NCBI GenBank assembly: GCA_937974135.1
Contig: CALJIH010000108.1
Coordinates: 1-7,404, forward strand
Reading direction: 5' to 3'
DNA length: 7,404 bases
From: an uncultured Cocleimonas sp.
GTDB taxonomy: Bacteria; Pseudomonadota; Gammaproteobacteria; Thiotrichales; Thiotrichaceae
Under the pieces are notes generated by a model, which was not told the origin of the DNA, made no database searches, and saw only the letters and a program-made list of their open reading frames with translations. The translations under genes were made by a program, and so were the position numbers. This document shows, piece after piece, positions 1-6,286 of this stretch. Each line of letters opens with the position of its first letter. The first letter of the stretch is position 1.

Positions 1-621
1 TTGTACGCGACCAGCCGAAAGACCACGGCCTATTTTTGCCCACAATAAAGGCGATACCATAAAACCAACGACACGGTCTAAAAAGCGGCGCGCTTGTTGC
101 GCTTCAACGCGATCAATATCTAGCTTTGAAGGTTGTTCAAACGCTTCCAGAATGGCAGATTTGGTAATCTCGTTAAATATAACGCGTTCAAAACGTTTGT
201 CATCGCCACCAATAACTTCTTTAAGGTGCCAAGCTATCGCCTCACCCTCTCTATCCAAATCGGTTGCGAGATAAACTTTATCGCCTTTAGCTGCGAGCCT
301 TTGTAATTCTTCTACGACTTTTTCTTTTCCTGGGAGAATTTCGTACTGCGCTGCCCAATCTTTATCGGGGTTAATACCCATGCGACGCACAAGGTTATCG
401 TTATCTCTTTTTTTCTTAAACGCTGCCTTTTTGGTATCAGACATGCCTTTCGTCAACTGTGCCAAGGTCGGTGCTTTTTTCTTGCCCGCTTGTGTACCAC
501 CACCTTTTGGCAGATCACGAATATGGCCTACACTCGATTTTACAATGTATTCTTTGCCAAGATATTTGTTGATGGTTTTCGCCTTAGCTGGCGACTCCAC
601 AATAACGAGTGATCTTCCCAT
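1..621 (-). CDS. topA: DNA topoisomerase I (type IA), N-terminal part, cut by window edge
   Basis: Type IA topoisomerase that relaxes negatively supercoiled DNA by transient single-strand cleavage in the nucleoid. Visible are 207 N-terminal residues, the Toprim domain and the start of domain IV. It opens with MGRSLVIVESPAKAKT, including the catalytic Glu9 and Lys13. The metal-binding TDLDREGEA motif lies at 120-128 (Asp121, Asp123, Glu125), followed by VIFNEIT near 147-153, QQARRFLDRVVG near 175-186 and SAGRVQ at 202-207, the last codon in the window. The active-site Tyr lies beyond the edge. A Lys-rich insert of roughly residues 40-78 sits between the first Toprim strand and the rest, as in other proteobacterial TopA proteins. 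The ATG at 621 is fixed by an in-frame TAA 9 nt upstream. The nearest Shine-Dalgarno-like AAGGA (641-637) is 15 nt away, a long spacing. It follows smg on the same strand but is separated from it by a terminator and 497 bp, so it probably has its own promoter. Confidence 0.97.
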   Translation of the reverse strand, partial: MGRSLVIVESPAKAKTINKYLGKEYIVKSSVGHIRDLPKGGGTQAGKKKAPTLAQLTKGMSDTKKAAFKKKRDNDNLVRRMGINPDKDWAAQYEILPGKEKVVEELQRLAAKGDKVYLATDLDREGEAIAWHLKEVIGGDDKRFERVIFNEITKSAILEAFEQPSKLDIDRVEAQQARRFLDRVVGFMVSPLLWAKIGRGLSAGRVQ

Positions 622-935
622 AGCGCTTTAAGTTGTTCCTTAGGTTTTTCAGATTTTATGAATAAATAGGCGATTCATTACTTGCTTTATATTGCAAATT
701 TTCAATCTTTCCACTGCACTTCAGTGTCTAAAACGTTGGGAACAATACACTGTAATGTTAATAAGAGTAAAGCCTCACGTTCTAATAGGCACATTAATTG
801 CACAGTATTGTGACGAAAAATGATAAATCAATTTTTGGATTTAAAAGGATTAATGTCGCCTAGCTGTCAAATGTATGTGTAGGTATAAAAGTTGACTTAG
901 TTCACACTAAAGATATGAGAAGATTAAAAGTGTGC
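622..935. other. Non-coding gap upstream of topA
   Basis: About 310 bp of AT-rich sequence without a convincing reading frame on either strand. It should hold the topA promoter and leader. Short dyads are visible, such as CACACT/AGTGTG at 903-908 and 929-934 and CACA/TGTG at 801-812, but none is strong enough to name as an operator. Confidence 0.5.
686..713 (-). promoter_or_regulatory. Candidate topA promoter
   Basis: On the minus strand, TGGAAA (713-708) and TATAAA (691-686) are separated by 16 bp, each matching the sigma70 consensus at four or five of six positions. This would give a leader of roughly 60 nt before topA. A short dyad, CACTG/CAGTG (712-716 and 722-726), overlaps the -35 side. 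The region is AT-rich, so chance matches are likely. A perfect TTGACA on the minus strand at 870-865 lacks a good -10 at normal spacing (best is TTTAAA at 19 bp). Confidence 0.25.
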
Positions 936-951
936 AAAAGTGAGGGGGTGT
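936..951 (+). repeat. Third, shorter copy of the AAAAGTNNGGGGGTGT intergenic repeat
   Basis: Reads AAAAGT-GA-GGGGGTGT on the plus strand. It matches the core of the two copies around fmt (5254-5269 on the minus strand, 6297-6312 on the plus strand) at all 14 defined positions, differing only in the two-base spacer. Similarity drops on both sides: the outer T-tract of the fmt copies is replaced by GCTTCGAC, which begins another repeat. It lies far from any start codon, so it is not a ribosome-binding site here. Confidence 0.5.
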
Positions 952-952
952 G

Positions 953-1027
953 CTTCGACGAGCTCAGCATAAATAGTTGGCGTACTTTGACAATGCTCAG
1001 TAGGAGTGCTCAACTGAGCTGTCTTTG
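953..1027. repeat. Degenerate CTTCGAC/GCTCAG-type intergenic palindrome
   Basis: The left arm reads CTTCGACGAGCTCAGCAT (953-970). The right arm CTGAGCTGTC (1014-1023) pairs with GACGAGCTCAG (957-967) over 10 bp with one bulged G. An inner alternative also exists: GCTCAGT (995-1001) pairs perfectly with ACTGAGC (1013-1019) around an 11-nt loop, so the right arm can pair with either of two left segments. The CTTCGAC..GCTCAGC word is typical of palindromic intergenic repeats found in many proteobacterial genomes; assignment to that family is from memory and the right half has decayed. Confidence 0.5.
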
Positions 1028-1061
1028 TATTATTCATTAATGCACATAACTTCTTACACAT

Positions 1062-1086
1062 AAAAAAGCTCTGTAAAAACAGAGCT
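1062..1086 (-). terminator. Intrinsic terminator after smg
   Basis: On the minus strand, AGCTCTGT (1086-1079) pairs with ACAGAGCT (1074-1067) over 8 perfect base pairs around a four-base loop, followed by six T (1067-1062; the first T also closes the stem). It begins 33 bp past the smg stop codon. It should end smg transcripts and separate smg from topA. Confidence 0.85.
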
Positions 1087-1118
1087 CATTAAATTGAAAG
1101 ATTGAATGCTATTTATTC

Positions 1119-1589
1119 TTAGTGATACACCGGGGCTTCTTCACCTAAAGCAACATCATCCATCCATATATATTCAGCTTCAGTATCTGGCTGGTTAAGT
1201 AATAACATTAAAATCACCCACTTTAAGCGGCTTAAGTCAAACTCCCTATCGCCTAACACTAGTATTCTATCAATAGCACGTTCGAACATTTCACTGCTTA
1301 GCACTTGATTCTCTCTAAGCGAGACTAGGTAATTCTGACATTCTTGATCAAGAAAACGGGCTTCGTATTTTGAGAATTGACGCACCGATTGAGTTTTTGG
1401 AGCGGTCAGATAAATCTGATCATCATCAGCTAAGCTTTCTAGCCAATCAAAAGCTTGAGTAATACGTGTTTTTGAAAATCCTGCATTTTTTAGCTCTCCA
1501 TGCAAAACTTCTCTATTTTGTGTCACATCTTCTACTTCGGCATAATTGTCGAACAAGTAAAAAAGTACATCCAATGTATTTTCTTTCAT
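1119..1589 (-). CDS. smg: Smg family protein (DUF494)
   Basis: A 156-residue cytoplasmic protein of the Smg/DUF494 family; E. coli Smg is about 157 residues. The match rests on length, position between dprA and topA, and family blocks: the N-terminal DVLFYLFDNY (7-16), NAGFSKTRI..AFDWLESLA (about 36-54), and the most conserved EFDLSRLKWVILM (116-128). The C-terminus ends VYH where the E. coli protein ends in LH. No signal peptide or membrane segment is evident; it looks largely helical and acidic. Its biochemical role is not established, and its genomic link with dprA suggests a role in DNA handling only by association. The Shine-Dalgarno is poor (AAGAG about 13 nt before ATG). The gene is followed by a terminator and preceded by a long non-coding gap, so it may be transcribed alone or by read-through from dprA. 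Confidence 0.93.
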   Translation of the reverse strand: MKENTLDVLFYLFDNYAEVEDVTQNREVLHGELKNAGFSKTRITQAFDWLESLADDDQIYLTAPKTQSVRQFSKYEARFLDQECQNYLVSLRENQVLSSEMFERAIDRILVLGDREFDLSRLKWVILMLLLNQPDTEAEYIWMDDVALGEEAPVYH

Positions 1590-1924
1590 GAGATTGGGGT
1601 TCTCTTATTTCCTATTCTTTATCTTGTCAAAACTGGGGGTTAGATAAAAAAATAGTCACTCTAAATCTATTATTAAATTCTCTAATTGATTCATTAATTT
1701 CGATTACAACTTAAAAGTATTATTATCATTAATCGCTGATGAATCAATTTATAAATTAATACTACATTAACGACTTAATAATGTCACTGCCACTCGCCTG
1801 ATTGAGGCGTTAAGCTGACGTTTGGTATAGTAAGAAAGCCAGACTAACATTTATGTTTAAAAATAATACAAATAAACGGTGCATTCTTTTTTACTTTAGG
1901 TTAATTCTTGCTTACGAAGAAGGA
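1590..1924. other. Unusually long AT-rich gap between dprA and smg
   Basis: This 335-bp stretch has no recognisable gene. It is very AT-rich apart from a patch around 1785-1845. A minus-strand TTGACA at 1630-1625 could be a -35 for smg, but the hexamer 17 bp on (TAAGAG) is weak. A small hairpin CGCCT/AGGCG (1795-1799 and 1805-1809) lacks a T-tract, so it is not a clear dprA terminator. A 27-codon frame (1850-1767, minus) has no ribosome-binding site and is not called. Confidence 0.5.
1684..1749. repeat. 11-bp perfect inverted repeat in the dprA-smg gap
   Basis: AATTGATTCAT (1684-1694) and ATGAATCAATT (1739-1749) are exact reverse complements separated by 44 bp. Both arms are AT-rich, so chance is possible. 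They could be a widely spaced regulator site or the remnant ends of a lost element; no duplicated flanking target was seen. Confidence 0.4.
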
Positions 1925-3094
1925 TTATTTGATTCGAGAATAAGTGCCACCGCCATTAGCGACAACGTAGCTTTGTAGCTCTAGCATAAGTAAGATCGCC
2001 GCAATAGTGGCGGCATCAAAACCTGTCATTATCACTAATTGATCAATACTAATAGGGTCATATCCCATTTTAGCCAATAATTCTTGGTGCTCAGCATCCA
2101 AACTACTGTCAGATGAAGCGTTAGCATCAATACTCTCATCATTACTCAGTACATTTTTTTTAGCTATTGTATGTAAGTCTGTATCTATTGATTGATGCTC
2201 ATTCAGATCAATCACATTTGTCATTTCTTCTAAAATATCTTCAGCCGTTTCAACCAATTTAGCGCCTTGTCTGATTAATTGATGACAACCCTTAGCAAGC
2301 GGATTATGGATGGATCCTGGCACCGCAAATACTTCGCGATTTTGTTCCATGGCTAAACGTGCCGTAATAAGTGAGCCACTTTTTAACGCGGCTTCTATTA
2401 CTAATACCCCATAACTCATGGCACTTATAATTCTATTACGACGAGGAAAATGTCTTGAATCTGGATGAGTACCCAACGGAAATTCGCTGACAATTGCACC
2501 ACCCCCAACTATTTTATGGGCTAAATCTCGGTGTTTTGCTGGATAGACTCGGTCAATTCCAGTAGCGATAACAGCAATTGTTGGGCCATTTCCATCTAGA
2601 GCGCCTTGATGCGCAGCCCCATCAATACCTAATGCTAATCCACTGGTTATACATAAACCCGTTTGTGCCAAATGCTTAGCAAATTCATAAGCATTGTTCT
2701 GACCACTTTGGGTAGGGTTTCGACTGCCAACAATTCCTAATTGCGGATCATTAAGAATACTCAAATTACCATGCACATATAACAAAGCAGGTGCATCACT
2801 AATTTGTTTTAGCCGCTGGGGATAGGTATCACAATGAAGTGTAACGATATGATGTTGATCGGATTCATGCAACCAAGCTAAATCAGCTTGTGATGATTCA
2901 CTATTCTCTTTTTGCTCTAAAATAGCATTTGCATCTTTTGTTGAGAGACCAGCTTGTGTTAACTGAGAACTATTTGATGCAAAAACCGCTGCTGGATTTT
3001 CGAAGTAATTGAGTAACAATTGATATTTTTTAGCACCAATTCCCGAAACCCGCCAAAGCTTAACCCAAGATTCTAATTCTTTATTTTGCATCAT
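1925..3094 (-). CDS. dprA: DNA-processing protein DprA
   Basis: DprA (Smf) binds incoming single-stranded DNA in the cytoplasm and loads RecA during natural transformation; it is also conserved in species not known to be competent. The protein has 389 residues, near the family's usual size. An N-terminal helix-hairpin-helix region covers about 12-60 (VSGIGAKKY at 16-24). The Rossmann-like core spans about 90-290: YPQRL (91-95), GIVGSRNPT (120-128), SGLALGIDGAAHQGAL (151-166), FPRRNRIISAMS (216-227) and SGSLITARLAMEQNREVFAVPG (239-260). The winged-helix-like C-terminal domain (about 335-388) is joined by a 45-residue Asp/Ser/Asn-rich linker. Two ATG codons are adjacent (3094 and 3091) and neither has a clear Shine-Dalgarno. 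A terminator separates it from the LysM gene upstream, leaving only about 40 bp for a private promoter, so expression may depend on read-through. The downstream smg gene is 335 bp away. Confidence 0.97.
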   Translation of the reverse strand: MMQNKELESWVKLWRVSGIGAKKYQLLLNYFENPAAVFASNSSQLTQAGLSTKDANAILEQKENSESSQADLAWLHESDQHHIVTLHCDTYPQRLKQISDAPALLYVHGNLSILNDPQLGIVGSRNPTQSGQNNAYEFAKHLAQTGLCITSGLALGIDGAAHQGALDGNGPTIAVIATGIDRVYPAKHRDLAHKIVGGGAIVSEFPLGTHPDSRHFPRRNRIISAMSYGVLVIEAALKSGSLITARLAMEQNREVFAVPGSIHNPLAKGCHQLIRQGAKLVETAEDILEEMTNVIDLNEHQSIDTDLHTIAKKNVLSNDESIDANASSDSSLDAEHQELLAKMGYDPISIDQLVIMTGFDAATIAAILLMLELQSYVVANGGGTYSRIK

Positions 3095-3135
3095 CGTTTG
3101 ATTCTAACATTCTGACGTTAATATGTTGTGCAATT

Positions 3136-3161
3136 AAAAAAGGCTCCGATTAGGAGCCTTT
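3136..3161 (-). terminator. Intrinsic terminator between the LysM gene and dprA
   Basis: AAAGGCTCC (3139-3147) and GGAGCCTTT (3153-3161) form a perfect 9-bp stem with loop GATTA. Reading leftward, the stem runs into further T residues (3138-3136), giving a TTTTTT run with its last three paired bases. It lies 27 bp beyond the LysM stop codon and 42 bp before the dprA start. It should terminate or attenuate transcription from the LysM gene into dprA. Confidence 0.88.
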
Positions 3162-3187
3162 ACTATTTTTCAACAATCTACCCTTAA

Positions 3188-4459
3188 TTATGGATTACCA
3201 ATTTTGTAACCATTTTTAATTTCGTGGGTTGAATCAGTCACTACAGCGTAACTAATATCATTTAACACTTTGTAAACAATTGCTGTAGCTGCCAATGCTG
3301 GTGGTATTTCAACTTTCAAAGGCTTCGCCACATCAAATCTGTGCTTACTCACTGTTCTTGCAATCGGATCATTTACCAGTTTTCCTGGCGAATAAACACC
3401 GACTGTGAAACCAGGCTTAATACCTTGACGTTTACCTTTATTAATCGTGATAACCTGTGTTTGACCCGTTATCATTTCTGCATCGAATAAAGAGATAACA
3501 TCGCCACGTATTTTTCTGTTTGGTAGCGTAATCGGAGTATTTAACGTATGCGTTTCATCTTCAATATAAAGTAAACGATCACCACGTTTAATTTCACGGT
3601 TAGATTCGATCACTAAACCTGTTGCTACTTCAGCGTGAGTGGCAGGACGTTTTACTTCTAGAAAGCCGTTATAAATCACTTCACGACCGTATTCTCGACC
3701 TGTTTTGGGATCAGAAAGCGTTTTACCTACATTAAAGATGGCATATTCGCCGCCTGCATGTCTATCTCTCAATTTTTTAACATAAACAGTCTGATCAACT
3801 TCTAATAAGATATTCGCATCTTTAGCATCAACAATATATGGTGCATTATTGATCGCGTTTTCATCTAAAACACGAGGCCATACCAAGAATGGAGACAATG
3901 TTGAGATTGGCTCACCGCCACCGTTACGAATAACGCGCATTTGCGGAATCATTTTTTCAACGATTGTTGAATTTGAATTCCCGCCTTTACCACGGCCTTG
4001 ATAGATAAATAAAACATCACCTGGATAAATTAAGTGAGGGTTTTTAACTTTTTGGTTTTTATCCCAAACTTCAGGCCAGTAAGCAGGGTTCTTTAAGAAC
4101 TTGTTTGAAATACCCCATAAAGTATCGCCTTTTTTAACCACATAACGCGTTGGAGCGCCTGTTTTGAAAGGAGAACGAGTGACTTTCCGAATAATTTTTG
4201 GTCCTGTAGGACCACTATAAGAAGCTTTCTTAGGCATTCCATAATAACTATCAAATGAACCTGTGGGTTCAGTTTTTATATTTTTATGCTTTAAACCCAA
4301 GTGTTTTCCCAGTCTCAAACCTTCATCAGATGCATTTTGTGAAGCACCTCTGAAATCGCCATTACTACAACCCGCTAGTATAGAAAGCGTCAGAGCAGAA
4401 ACCGTTAACACAGATGTTTTAGTCACATTTCGTGTTAATTGTGAAAAATTAAAAGACAT
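3188..4459 (-). CDS. LysM-domain lipoprotein, conserved neighbour of dprA
   Basis: A 423-residue envelope protein. The N-terminus has a basic stretch (Arg10, Lys14), a hydrophobic segment (about 16-29) and a lipobox ILAG-Cys31. Ser at +2 predicts outer-membrane sorting under the E. coli rule. One LysM domain spans about 105-152: RYVVKKGDTLWGIS (105-118), then YWPEVWDKN and HLIYPGDVLFI. LysM domains bind peptidoglycan glycan strands. The remaining 270 residues have no catalytic motif I recognise; INKGKRQGIKPGFTVGVY (339-356) and ESNREIKRGDRLLYI (285-299) look like small beta-rich modules. Similar LysM proteins commonly sit between dprA and def in gammaproteobacteria, and I know of no established function. 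The start is supported by AGAGGG (4470-4465), 5 nt before ATG, and the position of the signal peptide. It has its own candidate promoter and a strong terminator, so it is probably monocistronic. Confidence 0.9.
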   Translation of the reverse strand: MSFNFSQLTRNVTKTSVLTVSALTLSILAGCSNGDFRGASQNASDEGLRLGKHLGLKHKNIKTEPTGSFDSYYGMPKKASYSGPTGPKIIRKVTRSPFKTGAPTRYVVKKGDTLWGISNKFLKNPAYWPEVWDKNQKVKNPHLIYPGDVLFIYQGRGKGGNSNSTIVEKMIPQMRVIRNGGGEPISTLSPFLVWPRVLDENAINNAPYIVDAKDANILLEVDQTVYVKKLRDRHAGGEYAIFNVGKTLSDPKTGREYGREVIYNGFLEVKRPATHAEVATGLVIESNREIKRGDRLLYIEDETHTLNTPITLPNRKIRGDVISLFDAEMITGQTQVITINKGKRQGIKPGFTVGVYSPGKLVNDPIARTVSKHRFDVAKPLKVEIPPALAATAIVYKVLNDISYAVVTDSTHEIKNGYKIGNP

Positions 4460-4484
4460 GGAAACCCTCTTATTTTTATTGTTT

Positions 4485-4514
4485 ATTATTTAGTTGTCTA
4501 TATTCTATTGTCTA
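4485..4514 (-). promoter_or_regulatory. Candidate promoter of the LysM lipoprotein gene
   Basis: On the minus strand, TAGACA (4514-4509, five of six consensus bases) lies 18 bp before AATAAT (4490-4485, five of six). Transcription would start near 4478, giving a leader of about 20 nt that contains the AGAGGG ribosome-binding site. A second TAGACA (4500-4495) lies inside the spacer. Confidence 0.4.
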
Positions 4515-4662
4515 AGGCATTGATATAGGTTGCAATACCCTATGACAGCCTTTATTACTTCAAATGATATCGTAACTACACCAAGCTATGCACTGTTTTC
4601 AGACTTACGGTATTATTTGGTTTAGAATTTTTACAGTACAATTATTATTAATATTTACTAAA

Positions 4663-4704
4663 AAATTGAAATTTGTTATTTAATAACCCGATAAATTGAA
4701 ATTT
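4663..4704 (+). promoter_or_regulatory. Candidate def promoter with direct repeats and a spacer palindrome
   Basis: AAATTGAAATTT occurs twice, at 4663-4674 and 4693-4704, with a 30-bp period, close to three helical turns. Between them lies a perfect odd palindrome GTTATT-T-AATAAC (4675-4687). TTGAAA (4666-4671) and GATAAA (4690-4695) could be -35 and -10 boxes with an 18-bp spacer that contains the palindrome, giving a very short leader to the def ATG at 4718. The def ribosome-binding site is a modest GGA (4707-4709), 8 nt before the ATG. An alternative -10, TACAAT (4637-4642), lacks a good -35. Confidence 0.35.
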
Positions 4705-4717
4705 TTGGACATTTTTT

Positions 4718-5227
4718 ATGGCGCTTTTAGACATTTTAACCTTCCCTGATCCGCGCTTGCGCACTAAGGCTAAGCCAATAAATGAATTCACAGATGAATT
4801 AAACACCTTCATCGATGATATGTTCGAAACCATGTATGACGCACCAGGAATTGGTTTAGCGGCTACTCAGGTTAATTTTCATAAGCAATTAGTTGTGATC
4901 GATGTTTCTGAAGATAAAAGCGAGCCATATTGTTTTATCAATCCTGAAATTACCCATAAAGAAGGCGCAGAAGTTTGCCAAGAGGGTTGTTTGTCTGTGC
5001 CAGAATTTTTCGCAGATGTCACCCGTGCAGAAAATATTACAGTAAAAGCCTTAGATAGAAATGGTAAAGCGTTTGAACTTGAGGCAGATGGTTTACTCGC
5101 CGTTTGTATTCAACATGAGTTAGATCATTTAAACGGAAAACTCTTTGTTGATTATCTATCGCCCCTAAAACAACAGCGTTTGCGTAAAAAAATGGAAAAA
5201 TTAGCGAAGCAAAAAGCGAGCGCATAA
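4718..5227 (+). CDS. def: Peptide deformylase
   Basis: Metalloenzyme that removes the N-terminal formyl group from nascent proteins as they leave the ribosome, allowing later methionine removal. The 169 residues equal the E. coli length. All three family motifs are intact: GIGLAATQ (44-51), EGCLSVP (89-95, metal ligand Cys91) and HELDH (133-137, metal ligands His133 and His137, catalytic Glu134). The C-terminal DYLSPLKQQRLRKKMEKL (145-162) matches the E. coli C-terminal helix closely. The start gives MALLDILTFPDPRLR, aligning with the family N-terminus. It is the first gene of the rightward def-fmt-rsmB group and diverges from the LysM gene. The gap to fmt is 102 bp and holds an inverted-repeat element, so coupling with fmt is looser than the near-contiguous arrangement common in this cluster. 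Confidence 0.98.
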   Translation: MALLDILTFPDPRLRTKAKPINEFTDELNTFIDDMFETMYDAPGIGLAATQVNFHKQLVVIDVSEDKSEPYCFINPEITHKEGAEVCQEGCLSVPEFFADVTRAENITVKALDRNGKAFELEADGLLAVCIQHELDHLNGKLFVDYLSPLKQQRLRKKMEKLAKQKASA

Positions 5228-5246
5228 TCACTCATAATTGTTGATG

Positions 5247-5279
5247 AAAAAAGACACCCCCCTACTTTTGGGCCTTTTT
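5247..5279 (-). repeat. Left copy of the inverted repeat flanking fmt
   Basis: Positions 5249-5269 match the reverse complement of 6297-6317 at 20 of 21 bases; the one difference is C5262. The copy begins about 20 nt after the def stop. It is also a weak palindrome by itself: AAAAAG (5248-5253) can pair with CTTTTT (5274-5279), with CCC/GGG pairing inside. On the plus strand it ends in a T-tract, so it could act as a poor terminator after def. The rest of the def-fmt gap (5280-5329) is AT-rich with no clear promoter. Confidence 0.85.
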
Positions 5280-5329
5280 ACCAATAGCATCTAAATAAAC
5301 ACTTTTCAAAACCATTCTTTTCTAAAAAA

Positions 5330-6262
5330 ATGAAATCACTGAAAATAATTTACGCTGGTACTCCAGAATTTGCAGTTCCAGCGTTAAGCGCATTGATACA
5401 ATCTGATCATGAAGTTATCGCTGTTTACACACAACCAGATAGACCAGCAGGCCGCGGGCGAAAAATTAAATTCGGACCAATCAAACAAATTGCTGTGGAT
5501 GCAGGGATCGAAGTACAACAACCGCTTTCATTCAAAAACGCTGACTCCGTAAAAACATTAGCTGATTACGAATGTGATGTAATGGTTGTCGCCGCTTACG
5601 GATTAATTTTACCGCAGAAAGTCTTAGATACACCCAAACATGGTTGCTTGAATATACATGGCTCTTTACTACCTCGATGGCGTGGTGCAGCCCCAATACA
5701 TCGCGCCATACAAAGCGGTGACTCCGAAACCGGCGTTACTATTATGCAAATGGCTGCAGGTCTGGATACCGGTGATATGCTTCTAAAAGTCACTTGTCCC
5801 ATTTCAGAACAAGATACTAGCCAAACTATTCATGATCGTTTGGCTAATGATGGCGCAATGGCGTTGCTGCAAGTGCTTAAAAACATTGATAGCTTGCAAC
5901 CAGAAAGCCAAGATGAATCACTGACTTGTTACGCAAATAAACTCAATAAAGCAGAAGCCGAAATTGACTGGAGTTTACCCGCTACAGTGATTGACAGAAC
6001 GATACGGGCATTCAACCCATGGCCGGTTGCTTTTACTTTATACGAAGGTAAGCCGTTACGAATATTTATGTCTCAAGTGCTAGATAAAAAAACAAACCAA
6101 GTAGCAGGTACGATTATTTCTGAATCAGCTGAAGGTATCGAAATTGCTACTGGTGACGGTGTTTTATCGTTCTCCCGTTTACAACTACCGGGGAAAAAAG
6201 CGATGGCTGTTAAAGACTTTTTACATGGTCGATCATTACTCAATTTTAAATTGCCATCTTGA
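5330..6262 (+). CDS. fmt: Methionyl-tRNA formyltransferase
   Basis: Transfers a formyl group from 10-formyltetrahydrofolate to Met-tRNA(fMet) in the cytoplasm, producing the initiator for translation; Def later removes the same formyl group. The 310 residues are typical. The N-terminal Rossmann-type catalytic domain covers about 1-205: IIYAGTPEFAVPAL (6-19), QPDRPAGRGRK (35-45), the signature NIHGSLLPRWRGAAPIHRAI (108-127) with catalytic Asn108 and His110, and GLDTGDM (144-150) with catalytic Asp146. The C-terminal tRNA-binding domain covers about 208-305, including IDWSLPA (212-218), IRAFNPWPVAF (225-235) and LPGKKAM (286-292). The ATG at 5330 is the first in frame after a stop at 5285-5287. 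No Shine-Dalgarno is present: the ATG follows a run of seven A. It is flanked on both sides by the inverted-repeat element, and rsmB starts 57 bp after its stop. Confidence 0.98.
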   Translation: MKSLKIIYAGTPEFAVPALSALIQSDHEVIAVYTQPDRPAGRGRKIKFGPIKQIAVDAGIEVQQPLSFKNADSVKTLADYECDVMVVAAYGLILPQKVLDTPKHGCLNIHGSLLPRWRGAAPIHRAIQSGDSETGVTIMQMAAGLDTGDMLLKVTCPISEQDTSQTIHDRLANDGAMALLQVLKNIDSLQPESQDESLTCYANKLNKAEAEIDWSLPATVIDRTIRAFNPWPVAFTLYEGKPLRIFMSQVLDKKTNQVAGTIISESAEGIEIATGDGVLSFSRLQLPGKKAMAVKDFLHGRSLLNFKLPS

Positions 6263-6286
6263 TGACGAAACCTGTTCAACACTATG

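Noticed and set aside
380..631. Plus-strand open frame opposite topA
   Set aside because: The minus-strand frame carries the conserved Toprim motifs across the same bases, so this frame is an antisense shadow.
1628..1641. AAAACTGGGGGTT as a possible fourth repeat copy
   Set aside because: The spacing between the A-run and G-run differs and the TGT end is missing, so it does not meet the 14-position core.
1795..1809. CGCCT/AGGCG hairpin as a dprA terminator
   Set aside because: Only 5 bp of stem and no T-tract follows on the minus strand.
1767..1850. 27-codon minus-strand frame starting MLVWLSYYTK in the dprA-smg gap
   Set aside because: No Shine-Dalgarno, very short and no recognised family; the preceding bases are a T/A-rich run. 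It is compatible with chance in this gap.
2497..2520. CACCCCC..TTTTATGGG inside dprA, resembling the intergenic repeat
   Set aside because: It encodes the Gly-rich KIVGGGAIVSE stretch of DprA, and alignment to the repeat needs several gaps; coincidence is the simpler reading.
4648..4833. Minus-strand open frame over the def promoter and start
   Set aside because: It overlaps the conserved def N-terminus in antisense and has no recognisable features.
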